This document shows, one piece after another, positions 51,625 to 60,682 of a stretch of DNA of 64,000 nt. Numbering within the stretch: position 1 is the first letter of the stretch; each line of letters begins with the position of its first letter. The position numbers and the translations under genes are program-made. The DNA comes from Saccharomycopsis fibuligera x Saccharomycopsis cf. fibuligera. Its lineage: Eukaryota > Ascomycota > Saccharomycetes > Ascoideales > Saccharomycopsidaceae. A model generated the notes under the pieces. The model searched no databases, was not told where the DNA came from, and saw only the letters and a list, made by a program, of their open reading frames with translations. The stretch is from contig CP012809.1 in NCBI GenBank assembly GCA_001936135.1, positions 3,769,501 through 3,833,500 on the forward strand. Direction: 5' to 3'.

Positions 51625-53247
51625 ATGTTCATCTCCACCGGATCCTCAATGCAGTCCTCCAGCTCGCCAAAGTCGTCCTCATCTTCATCTGCTTCGGCAT
51701 CAAACTCGTCCTCATATTCTCCATCATCATCGCCAGCATGCCCTTCAAAGACAAATCCTGTAGTCGAAAATGGTGTTCCTCAGTCTGCTTTTTCTGTCAC
51801 TCAGTCAGATAATCTATTGGATAACCCATCAGCTGAAGAATTCCAAACTGCCCAAAGTCTCTTGGAACCAAATAAAAATTCAAGTGGCAGCACTAGCGCT
51901 TCAGTGGCTATTAAGCGCTACTCAATTGACATGCTAATATCAATCAGGGATATGATGCCCGAATTAACTGAGCTTTCTGTTGCTTTCACTGACAACCTCG
52001 ATGAATTATGGTCTTTGGTGCAGCACACGATTTATCCCCAAGGAGCATTGTCATCTGCTGCATCAACGCGGATCAAAGACCATTATCACTATGATCCTCA
52101 CAATCCTCATGAAACCGCCAAAAACCACAACTATCATCGACAGCAACAATTCGCTAATAACCATTTACTAGATCACAAGTTTAAGCATTACCACCATAAT
52201 GGCGTTGCAAACAATGCTAATCTATTACAGTTCCCACAATTTTCCCAGCAATATTATCCACGCTATTTAACCTCTCGAGGTATACCAGCGGCAATTTCAG
52301 CGGCTAACCAATTCAACATTCATAGTGGTAAGTTTATATACAAAGAAACCTCTGTTTTTTCCCCTACATACTAGTTGGAGTATCTCCTTGAAATATTAAC
52401 CACAAAATTCTAAGCACCACCAGCTTTTTTCAATTACGCGGCCGTTACTGAAGCAATTCCTGGGTTAACTTCCCTTGGCTCCTTGCCCTACCAGTACTAC
52501 AGTCAGGCAAATTTGGAGCAGCAGAAATCTAGCGCCAAAGTCAATGTAGGTGAAAGTACAGATGGGAACGTGGTCGAAACACAATTCAAGGAAAACCAAG
52601 CGCCTTCCACCTCAGTAGAACCTGTCGTTTCAAAAAAAGAAGAGCACCAAAGCAAGATTCAGGAAAAGGAAAGTATCATAACCAAAAATACTGACACCAA
52701 GGACCCTGAATTTTCGTGCGCTAGCTCCAGCAGCAGCAGCAACAGCAGTACCACCACCACCACCACGAACACCAACAAAAATAGCAGCGGCGGAAGCAAG
52801 GAAATCAATAATCCTGGGCTGCAAAAAAGCGCGACTGCTGGTCCTGAGGCTCCTAATCTCAAGGAAGCTGTCAACCATAACGGTCACCGAATCACTGAAG
52901 CCGCCAGCAACACATTTTCTCCAGACTTTGGCCATGAAAAACTCAGCTCTAAGCAGCGCCGCTACAATGGCACCTATTCCTTCGCTGATTATTCCGATCC
53001 TATGGCTCCGGCAGCCGCTACACTTGCAGATGGCCCAATTTACCAGCAAGAATACAACTCTGACTATATTCTCTATGTGCCTGAGACAAATCAGTATTAC
53101 TACGTGATAAATAATCCTTCTCAGCAGGGTATTTCCCAGTATCAATACTATTTGCCTCAGTATGACGAAGAAAGTTATTATGAGAAAGAAAGAGAACATA
53201 TTTTCGCTCAAAATTATTACAATCAATTTTTAGCTGATGGTGCTTAA
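51625..53247 (+). CDS. Spliced gene for a candidate eIF4E-binding protein
   Basis: Two abutting open frames (51625-52374 and from ~52412 to 53247) join as one gene through an 87-bp intron, 52328-52414. It starts GTAAGT, has TATTAAC at 52394-52400 as a branch site and ends TAAG. Exons of 703 and 833 bp give 511 aa, with the junction reading FNIHS-APPAFFNY. The N-terminus is poly-Ser. Residues 97-110 are KRYSIDMLISIRDM, containing Tyr99-x4-Leu104-Ile105, the consensus by which eIF4G, Caf20, Eap1 and 4E-T bind eIF4E. A conserved-looking block LDELWSLVQHTIYP follows. The middle is His/Asn-rich, then low-complexity Ser/Thr, and the C-terminus is Tyr/Gln-rich (QYQYYLPQYDEESYY). I do not recognise an orthologue. 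A translational repressor of the Caf20/Eap1 kind is inferred from the motif alone. Confidence 0.85.
52328..52414 (+). other. Intron in the eIF4E-binding candidate gene
   Basis: Donor GTAAGT, branch-like TATTAAC 14 nt before the acceptor, acceptor TAAG. Splicing in phase 1 removes an in-frame stop and joins two otherwise separate open frames. Confidence 0.85.
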
Positions 53248-53439
53248 TATTTTTATCTTTTTTTTTTTTTTTTTTTTTTGTTTTTCTTTTACTTTTAATG
53301 ATATAGTTAGTATATTCCTAGTGTACATAATAATAACATTTTTCATTTGCTTTATTACTTGAGTAGCATAAAACAGAAAAGAAAAACTTTATTTGTATTA
53401 AAAAAACGGAAAAGCAAGTTAAAATTATTTCACATAGGC

Positions 53440-54303
53440 TCATTCCTCAACTTCCTCCAAAAACACTTTTCTACCGGTTGCTGTAGCATCACCAGCGCTT
53501 GTAGACTTTTCTGGAATTACATCAGCTTTTTCTTCACTATTTGCCAAGGCAGCAGCTTTCTTTGCTGATTTAGCAGCTTTGGCTTTCTTCTTCTCAGCAA
53601 GTTTAGCGGCCTTTGGGTCTAGCACCTCATTGCCCCATCCGTATGTTGGAACAAATGACTCAACAAAACCGCAGTCAGCAAAAAGATTAGGGAAAAGCCA
53701 GAACCCTGGTTTCAAGATAGGATAAGTTATACAGAAGATCACCAATCTGACAATTGCCATGGCGAAAAATAACACAATAAGCCCCAAGAATCCCATAGAC
53801 AAATACCAAACGTATAATCTTAACTTGTACGGCCACAATGGGAACAAAATCAAGCCAAACACAACAGCGAGGAAAAGAATACCATAAAGCACCGCGAATG
53901 GATTAGGAACATCATAGTTCCACAAGTAATATTCATCTGGTTGCAATGTAGCCTTTGGGTCGATGATAAGATTAGGAAAACCTTTCTCAACATTGAGTTC
54001 TTTTTCTTTAGCTTCATCCACGGTAATTTTATTCACTGGAAAAACAAGTCCTGATTTGATAATTTCAATATAATATCTCATTGCATCTTGTTCATTTGCA
54101 ATAACGGGAAGAATTGGCGATTTCTTTTGTTGTTTTTGGTAGTTTGGTGATAAAAGAGCTCTTACGGCACGCTTGTAACGAAAGAAGTCAACTTTTTTGG
54201 ATGGATGAAGAAGCCCTTGTCTTTGCTTGAGTAACGGGTCATGACGGATGGCTTTAGCAATAGCCACTGCTTGTGGGTTTTTAGCTGGACCTTGAGTGGA
54301 CAT
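53440..54303 (-). CDS. SEC62: Sec62 subunit of the ER post-translational translocon
   Basis: The 287-aa product is Sec62, which with Sec63, Sec71 and Sec72 lets completed precursors pass through the Sec61 channel. The cytosolic N-terminal domain (residues 1-132) includes KKVDFFRYKRAVRALLSPNY and a pre-membrane DPKATLQPDEYYLWNYDVP. Two membrane spans follow at about 135-155 and 168-195, joined by a short lumenal loop (WPYKLRLY). After it come PGFWLFPNLFADCGFVESFV and PTYGWG, typical of fungal Sec62, and a Lys/Ala-rich cytosolic tail (about 230-255). Length matches S. cerevisiae Sec62 (274-283 aa). The gene converges closely on the spliced gene, 192 bp apart. Confidence 0.97.
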   Translation of the reverse strand: MSTQGPAKNPQAVAIAKAIRHDPLLKQRQGLLHPSKKVDFFRYKRAVRALLSPNYQKQQKKSPILPVIANEQDAMRYYIEIIKSGLVFPVNKITVDEAKEKELNVEKGFPNLIIDPKATLQPDEYYLWNYDVPNPFAVLYGILFLAVVFGLILFPLWPYKLRLYVWYLSMGFLGLIVLFFAMAIVRLVIFCITYPILKPGFWLFPNLFADCGFVESFVPTYGWGNEVLDPKAAKLAEKKKAKAAKSAKKAAALANSEEKADVIPEKSTSAGDATATGRKVFLEEVEE

Positions 54304-55032
54304 TGTGGTTGGTTTGTAGTAAATAGCTTTATTGGTAACTTATTATGCAAAATATGCAGTGATGATAATATAAATGGTGCCGTAGCGAATTGATTTACAA
54401 TTTTTAAAAACACCAGGTTTTTTATAAACTGCAATTTGAACAAACGAAAAGGCGAAAACACTCAAACAACGAAGCAAACGCAAATACGTGAATGAATAGT
54501 GATAAATGGGCAAAAACGCAAATAAATAAGTATAAAAACAAGAGTATTTAGACTGTAATTAGTGAACAATGAATTGAAATGAAAAGAAACAAGAGACGTG
54601 ATGGGGCAAGTGAGCCAATGGTATGATGATGACTTTGTATCTACTGTGTTTCTTCGCCAACAGTCTCAGTGCGATAATAACAGAGTATCATCTGTTTTCC
54701 TTTTTTTCTCTCTCTCTCTTCTGGCTTCTTAGTGGTTTCTTTCTTCCTTCTATCGCCAGCATTCTGTGTTATGAGCACTGGGAATAATCAATGACCGGAT
54801 AACCTTCCGAGACTACTGCCTAGCAATTTTCTGGCCGCTGGGTGCCACACAAGAGGAGAAGCAAAAACTAGAAAAAAAAAATTCCAACTCCGTGTACGGG
54901 ATAAAAATCGTTCTCTAATCTGACCAGAAAGTATTCTTTCAATTGCTCCATTTTAGTCAAAGATTTCCAAAGCAGGTCGTCTCTAAGAATTAATCAACCT
55001 TAATACACCCACGCAAATACATATTCTCAAAA
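54304..55032. promoter_or_regulatory. Divergent promoter of SEC62 and MGR2
   Basis: A 729-bp AT-rich spacer with a CT-rich run near 54703-54745. A TGATGATG near 54622 has no fitting box D, so no snoRNA is called. Confidence 0.5.
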
Positions 55033-55392
55033 ATGCCACCAGTTCAAAGAGTCCAATATGCCCAAGAAATGTCCGTGTTTGAGAAATTCAAGATGGGTGC
55101 CCTTATGGGTGGTACTGTTGGTGTAATGGTCGGTGTGGTGTTTGGTGGTTATGCCATTATGAGCCAAGGTCCTGGTCCAAATGGTTACATGAGAACATTG
55201 GGTCAATACATCGGTGGTTCTGCCGCCACTTTTGGTCTTTTTATGTCTATTGGGTCTGTTATTAGATCTGAAGAAAGTCAAGAAAGCGGATGGAAGCGTT
55301 TGCAGCAGAATTCTTTCAACAGTGGTAATGGGTTGAGACAGGCGCAAAGAATGAAGTTATATGGTGATTTTTACCAACAGAGATCAAACTAA
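55033..55392 (+). CDS. MGR2: Mgr2 subunit of the TIM23 mitochondrial translocase
   Basis: The 119-aa product is the fungal ROMO1 homologue Mgr2, which couples Tim21 to TIM23 and controls lateral release of preproteins into the inner membrane. Two Gly-rich membrane hairpin segments are visible, residues about 23-45 ([20 protein letters not shown]) and about 62-82 ([20 protein letters not shown]), joined by a short Gly/Pro loop. The C-terminal ~35 residues are hydrophilic, as in yeast Mgr2 (113 aa). The ATG is preceded by CAAAA, a favourable yeast context. Confidence 0.95.
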   Translation: MPPVQRVQYAQEMSVFEKFKMGALMGGTVGVMVGVVFGGYAIMSQGPGPNGYMRTLGQYIGGSAATFGLFMSIGSVIRSEESQESGWKRLQQNSFNSGNGLRQAQRMKLYGDFYQQRSN

Positions 55393-56101
55393 GGTATTAA
55401 ATCAAAAAAAAAAAAAAAAAATAATAATAATAAAACTCAGCTTGATAACATAATGATGAATTGTACTGCGAATGTTGCTTTGTCTGGCATCGGGTTTGTT
55501 TGATCTATATTTTGAACACGTTTATGAGTTGTTATAATGTATCTTCAAATATCTGGACAATTTCATTGATACCGCACCTGGTTTTCCCAATATCAATGGT
55601 TAAAGTTTTATTTTTTTCATTGCGAGTCTTTTCTTCTTCACTCTTGTTGTTTGAACAACCATCTTATCTGGCCTTTGCTCCCATTTACCATCTTTTAAAC
55701 TTTCTTCGCTAATCATAATCGTTGGTTGCCGTTTTCCCTGTATATATTTACGTTATTATTTGAAAACCAACAAAATATTAACAGCTTTTAGACAAATGAT
55801 TAAATGAATTGATGAACTGGTTTTGTTGTACTTTGTGCTCGAATTTTATTTTTCTAGCATATTGAGTTCTTATGTAGAGAAGCTTACAACTACTCAATCA
55901 GTATCAGCCAGTAAACTGATAACTTGAATAAGCATGGTATTATACAAAAGTGTCGGTTATTCCAAACTATACAGTATCATCTATTTAAAAACCATATATA
56001 AAAGGCTAAATATGTTGTGACAGAGTGTGGTGCCGATAACAGCCATCAGCCTTCTGCTCAGTATATCTTGCTCAGATATCCTCTAATGTCAACAAGCGCA
56101 C
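55393..56101. other. Convergent spacer between MGR2 and LTP1
   Basis: A 709-bp AT-rich spacer with an A-run then (ATA/AAT) repeats at 55403-55433. I see no gene or RNA. Confidence 0.55.
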
Positions 56102-56926
56102 TCAAAACTGCTCCTCCAAAAACTTCTCGGAAAAATAAGTCACTTGTTCAAAACAAGTTTCAAATCCAACCATATCAGCATCATACCAAGGGTCGGCAAT
56201 TTCTGATCTCAATCCAGATTTAGAATCATTATATTCCCCAAACAAGACCACTTTTGCCTTTGACCCCTTTGGTTTAATTCTATTCATTGCACGCACATGG
56301 CCTGAATCCATACCAAATAAGAAATCAAACTTATTGAAATCTGCGCTGCTTATCTTCTGGCCACGATGATGATATTGGATACCATTGGCTTTGAGCACTT
56401 GGCTCGTTCTATAATCAGCTAGGAGAACAACAGTTAGCATTCAGCGTTGTCAACATTAAAAAAAAAAAAAAAACACACACACAAGTATATTTTGAAAATC
56501 AAACAATTTCTTTGTTTTATTGGTACTTACGTGAATCGCCAACATGATATCCTGTCACACCAAACGAATCTATTTTGTCAAATTTGTCCTCAAGACCCTT
56601 TTGTTTAACCAAATGGGCGAAGACACCTATTTACAACATCTGTTAGTTTTACATCTCCCAAACACTCAAAAGCTTATAGAAGTTAATCACATTATCCTAT
56701 AAAATATTATTGAGTATAATGTGGAACTCAACATGCTAATTCAACTTAATCTTAGCTTAATTTGCATTGGTTTCAGGATGAGTCCTAAGCAGGAACAGGA
56801 AAAAAAAAAAAGAAAAGTCCGAAAATGCTCCTCTCAAGATTTTAACGTACCTTCAGCCATAGTAGAACGGCAAATGTTACCGGTGCACACAAAGGCCACT
56901 GAAAGATTATTGGATGATTTTGTCAT
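56102..56926 (-). CDS. LTP1: Low-molecular-weight protein tyrosine phosphatase, three exons
   Basis: Exons are 56926-56851, 56626-56531 and 56418-56102, giving 162 aa, the length of S. cerevisiae Ltp1 (161). Exon 1 encodes the P-loop CTGNICRS (Cys14, Arg20), the catalytic C-x5-R-S of LMW-PTPs. Exon 2 encodes KIDSFGVTGYHVGDS. Exon 3 begins PDYRT and holds the general-acid Asp133 in DPWYD. Intron 1 (GTACGT donor, ACTAAC branch, ATAG acceptor) and intron 2 (GTAAGT donor, TGCTAAC branch, CTAG acceptor) keep the frame and restore a complete domain. The third exon alone is an open frame that would lack the active site. The enzyme hydrolyses phosphotyrosine and related substrates in the cytosol. Confidence 0.96.
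56419..56530 (-). other. LTP1 intron 2
   Basis: 112 bp, donor GTAAGT (from 56530), branch TGCTAAC near 56433-56439, acceptor CCTAG. Confidence 0.92.
56627..56850 (-). other. LTP1 intron 1
   Basis: 224 bp, donor GTACGT (from 56850), branch ACTAAC near 56642-56647, acceptor AATAG. Confidence 0.9.
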
Positions 56927-57387
56927 TGCTTTTGTTATTTTATTCTTATTTATGCTTATGCTATTTGGGTAATATGCAGCCAGATCAAATCAATAACAGG
57001 TTACGCTTAGATCCCAGCATCTTTAGATCGAGATCCAGAAAAAGAAATGGGTTTGAGTTAATGTACTGTTAATTCTCGTTTCTTTTTCCCCGAAAAAAGC
57101 ACGCCTGCGGTTTGGAGCGATCGCAACCAACAATAATTAACATGCATGAAGATAGAAAGCTTGGATGGACGTAATAGGATGTACTACAAATCACTGGGTG
57201 AAGATAATAATATGGTCTATTATTTTATAAACCTTCAAAGCAGGCTCTGTTTTTGTTTTTGTTTTTGTTTTGTTTTTTTTTGTGTGGAAATTTTATAAAA
57301 ATCATAGACTAAATTAAATAAGAAAACAAAAATGCTGTTAAATTCGAGTTATCAGGATGATAAACGTGATATTTTAGATAAAGGCAT
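56927..57387. other. Spacer between LTP1 and the left CPS1 gene
   Basis: 461 bp, AT-rich, holding the LTP1 promoter and the CPS1 3' region with a (TTTTTG)n run near 57249-57280. I see no gene. Confidence 0.55.
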
Positions 57388-59214
57388 TCACTCATGGTCA
57401 AAATCAGCAACTGAGTTGATGGTTCTCAAGTATTCATAATAGAACGCAATAATTTTTAAATGGTCATCAATTTCAACAAACTCATCAACACTATGGATCC
57501 CATTGCCCAGCCCCTCATCATCTGCGCTGGTTACTGATCCTGGCTCGTATCTGTAGATATTATTAGTCAATCTCCAATAGCTTTTAGTATCTGTGTTACC
57601 GGTAGAAATACTAGGAGCAACAATCAATTCGTTATCAACAGAACGGGCAACATCTTCATAAAAATGTCTCAACGTGCCGCTGAAAACATCCCAAACATCG
57701 CCACTCCATGGAGTCACTGGTGCAACAGATAATGCGTCAATCAAAGTGTAATTAAAGTACCCATTCTTTGCATCGCTAGCCTTTCTCACTTCTTTTCCAT
57801 CAACAATCACTCCCAAATCGTTAGCTTCAGCTATTTTAAGAATATTGCCTGTCAATTTATCAACTACTTCCTTAACACTGGATTCAACGGAAATTCTAGT
57901 ATTAATAAGAGCAGTTGCAGATTCTGGTAAAGCATTAGCCTTAACACCGCCATAAATGATATCAACTGCTTGTGAAGTGCCGATAAGGTACTTAAAGCCC
58001 TTATTTTTAGAAAGGTAGTCAACAATTTTTTGGTTAGCATTGCGATCGATACCAGCTCTAAGAATATTTTTCTTCAATTCATCGTCAATAGTACTTGAGT
58101 GAGATGCATAGCACTGCAAAAATCCAAAAGTTGGGTTGACATTAGTGAAAAGCGGGTCAAATGGAGTGCTTTCAACTTCAGCAATTACTTGTGAAAGAAG
58201 ACCAATGGAAGTATGGTCTGGCGGTACTGAAGAATGGCCACCAGCGGTGTTTAAAGTAATCAAGTTATCAACGTACCCTTTCTCACCAGTAGCCACTGGT
58301 ACAATATATCTATCGTCAAATTTCGTAATACCTGAGTTTCCCTCGTCAATAATAGCATAAAGTGAGTTAGGTCCGTATTTATCTTCCAAGAATTCGCTTA
58401 TCTTCGAAGCACCCAACAATCCAGAAGCTTCTTCATCATATCCAAAACCCAAAACTACGGTTCTTTTTGGTTGGAAATCATGTTCAAGCAATAATTCAAC
58501 ACTTTCCAATAACCCAATTAATAAGTTCTTGCAATCAGAGGCGCCTCTACCCCAGACTTTCTCACCATCGTAATGACCGCTGAATGGGTAGTAAGTCCAT
58601 CTATCCTCACTGGACCAGTCAACAGGAACAACATCCTGATGAGCAGTCAACAACAATGGCTTAAGAGTGGAGTTAGTACCTTCCCAAGTGTAAACCAAAC
58701 CATGAATATTGACCTTATCAAGTTTTAAGGTAGAATGCACTTTAGGGAAAGTTTTGGCCAAGTATTCATGGAACTGAATGAAGGGCTTGAAGTTATCGCT
58801 ATCAATGTCTTTCCAGCCATCCTGGATTTCTGTAGCAATTTTAACTGCATTGCCTAGTTTGGAAGCAGAATTGTCGCGAAATTCGGTATCATGCAAGATC
58901 ACATTGAGAGCAGCTTTAAAGTTCTCAAAATCCTTGGGAATGATTTTCTTGCTAATTGGACACAAAGAGTCATCGCCATGGTGTGGAGAGTCAAGGTGCA
59001 ATTGGCTGTGTTTTGTCATTAGGCATCCTGGGAAGCTGTTAGCTGCCTTGCCGGTATTGAGTAGGAAGAAGCCAAACAAAATTAAAGCAATGCTCAACTT
59101 GAAAACAACATTGTTTCTTTTGTGCGTTTGTGCTGATGCTGGTGCTGTTGCTGGTGCTGGTAACTGCTGCGCAACTGGTTCGTTCGAATATAAGCGCGCT
59201 TTTTCAGTTTCCAT
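57388..59214 (-). CDS. CPS1: Vacuolar Gly-X carboxypeptidase (left copy)
   Basis: The 608-aa product is an M20-family carboxypeptidase S, which releases C-terminal residues from short peptides in the vacuole for nitrogen supply. It is a type II membrane precursor: a cytosolic tail rich in Ala/Pro, then one span (about 37-58, VVFKLSIALILFGFFLLNTG), then the lumenal enzyme. Zinc ligands are in LLTAHQDVVPVD (His), WGRGASDCKN (bridging Asp), GYDEEASG (Glu pair), and further Asp and His in DEGNSG and GNGIHSVDE. It stands head to head with a full-length paralogue across 1.47 kb, and 134 bp of the active-site region is identical in both. Confidence 0.96.
   Translation of the reverse strand: METEKARLYSNEPVAQQLPAPATAPASAQTHKRNNVVFKLSIALILFGFFLLNTGKAANSFPGCLMTKHSQLHLDSPHHGDDSLCPISKKIIPKDFENFKAALNVILHDTEFRDNSASKLGNAVKIATEIQDGWKDIDSDNFKPFIQFHEYLAKTFPKVHSTLKLDKVNIHGLVYTWEGTNSTLKPLLLTAHQDVVPVDWSSEDRWTYYPFSGHYDGEKVWGRGASDCKNLLIGLLESVELLLEHDFQPKRTVVLGFGYDEEASGLLGASKISEFLEDKYGPNSLYAIIDEGNSGITKFDDRYIVPVATGEKGYVDNLITLNTAGGHSSVPPDHTSIGLLSQVIAEVESTPFDPLFTNVNPTFGFLQCYASHSSTIDDELKKNILRAGIDRNANQKIVDYLSKNKGFKYLIGTSQAVDIIYGGVKANALPESATALINTRISVESSVKEVVDKLTGNILKIAEANDLGVIVDGKEVRKASDAKNGYFNYTLIDALSVAPVTPWSGDVWDVFSGTLRHFYEDVARSVDNELIVAPSISTGNTDTKSYWRLTNNIYRYEPGSVTSADDEGLGNGIHSVDEFVEIDDHLKIIAFYYEYLRTINSVADFDHE
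58529..58662 (-). repeat. 134-bp tract identical to the right CPS1 copy
   Basis: The tract encodes KPLLLTAHQDVVPVDWSSED and onward to ASDCK. Read by eye, it is base-for-base identical, in inverted orientation, to 61235-61368. Codon-level divergence is obvious on both sides. Confidence 0.92.
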
Positions 59215-60682
59215 ATTGGTGTAATTTGATAATTTTTTTATTAGCTATTGTTTTTCCCAGACCAATCAGTTCAAACACAGTTATCAAGCAGTTAAGCAAA
59301 TTAATGTGAACTGACGAAATCAGCTGGCACAATTAGGAAGACAAGGGATTCGAAAACTTCAGTTTGACGGCCTCGAGAGGCCTCTCATCTTTAGCATCCC
59401 TATTTCTGCCCATCAAGGCAACTGTCCTGGGCCGCACTATTGTGCATAATCAACATCCGCACACCATCAGTCCGCTTGAGCTTTTCAACATGATAAAGCT
59501 AAAAATGATTCAGCACCCACTGTATTTAAGTAAGTTTCCAACATAATCAAGTATTATTTGTGTAAGTGGTTTGTTTACTTTTATTGTAAATGGTTAGTAA
59601 ATGTGTTCACGTTGAGCCGCAGGAGCAATTCTAAACCTTTTCAATGACTGTTTGATGTTGCAGCGCGAACAAATTTCCAACTGTTTCTTTCGTTGCAAGA
59701 TTGTATGAAAGCAAAAGGTTTTAAGTTAATTAAAATTCCTGCTATAGAATGCTGTGTGTACCCACAGCCTTTGTAAGGTATTTTGCTGTACTAACTATAT
59801 ATACTATTTTTAGATTTTTTTTTTTATCTTAATATTTTTTCAATAATGACTTACAGTTGTGTAGTTGTTGCTGTAAACAGTATTTCAATCTTAAGAGCCT
59901 CAAAAAAAAAAAAAAAAAAATCATTGCGCTGAATGTCAACTCATAAAAATATGTTGACTATCAGCCTCTTTTCCAGTATTTTTACACGTTGTGACTTTAC
60001 TCACTTGCCATAAACCCGCATTGAAATAAGCATCTGCGAATTCCAGCACTATTGTGAGTGTCGTAATGATGAGTCTGGAAGAGCGCATTTTTTGGCACTA
60101 CTTACATTTTTGATGAAATAGATTACAGTTTTGTTTGCGCTTCTTTGATAAACAATATTAATTATATCAAATCAAGTAATTGCGGTGTGTGTGTGGGTAC
60201 TGTTAGATACTTACAAGTCATTTGGGCCACCATTAGTAATCACAAGGGGTATCTTGCACACCACACAATGCTAAATAGCGTACAAATCCTGGTGAACTGT
60301 GCCCCGTATACTCTAGAAGATTGGGTAGGCAGCAACAGCAGGTGTGGACCTTCCTTCGTACGTTATCACCGCTACATTAGGGACCGGCGACAGGTCCTTC
60401 GGGGCAACTTTTCCGCCGCTGCCGTTGAGTCAACTCTGGCTGATATGGCGCGTGTGCTTATCCGCAATAGGCTTCTGCAGCCACACATTGTGTCAACTAG
60501 CATGGCGCTGGTTGGTGGCCCTGGCGCGAGCATCCTCGGGACGATAACTATAGCATAGTCAGACCATCTATATAAGCAGCAGACCTTCTTCGTGTCTCTC
60601 CGCTGGCCTAAATTTTATATCAGCAAACCCCCAAAAAAAGTCAGTTTCTTATCTCAACCTTTACCCTTGCCATTTTATTGCA
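59215..60682. promoter_or_regulatory. Divergent promoter between the two CPS1 copies
   Basis: This 1.47-kb region serves both carboxypeptidase genes. It is AT-rich on the left and G/C-richer at 60290-60545. GATAA/TTATC motifs occur (for example 60457-60463 and 60542-60546) and could bind nitrogen-responsive GATA factors. A TATA box for the right copy is at 60569-60575. A 137-codon frame at 60145-60558 begins with TTG and is not accepted. Confidence 0.55.
60569..60575 (+). promoter_or_regulatory. TATA box of the right CPS1 copy
   Basis: TATATAA, 108-114 bp upstream of the ATG at 60683. Confidence 0.65.

Noticed and set aside
54617-54700. TGATGATGA as a possible snoRNA box C
   Set aside because: No box D (CTGA) at a suitable distance and no terminal stem.
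60145-60558. 137-codon frame in the CPS1 divergent promoter
   Set aside because: Begins with TTG, runs through G/C-rich promoter sequence and ends just before the TATA box of the right CPS1 gene.
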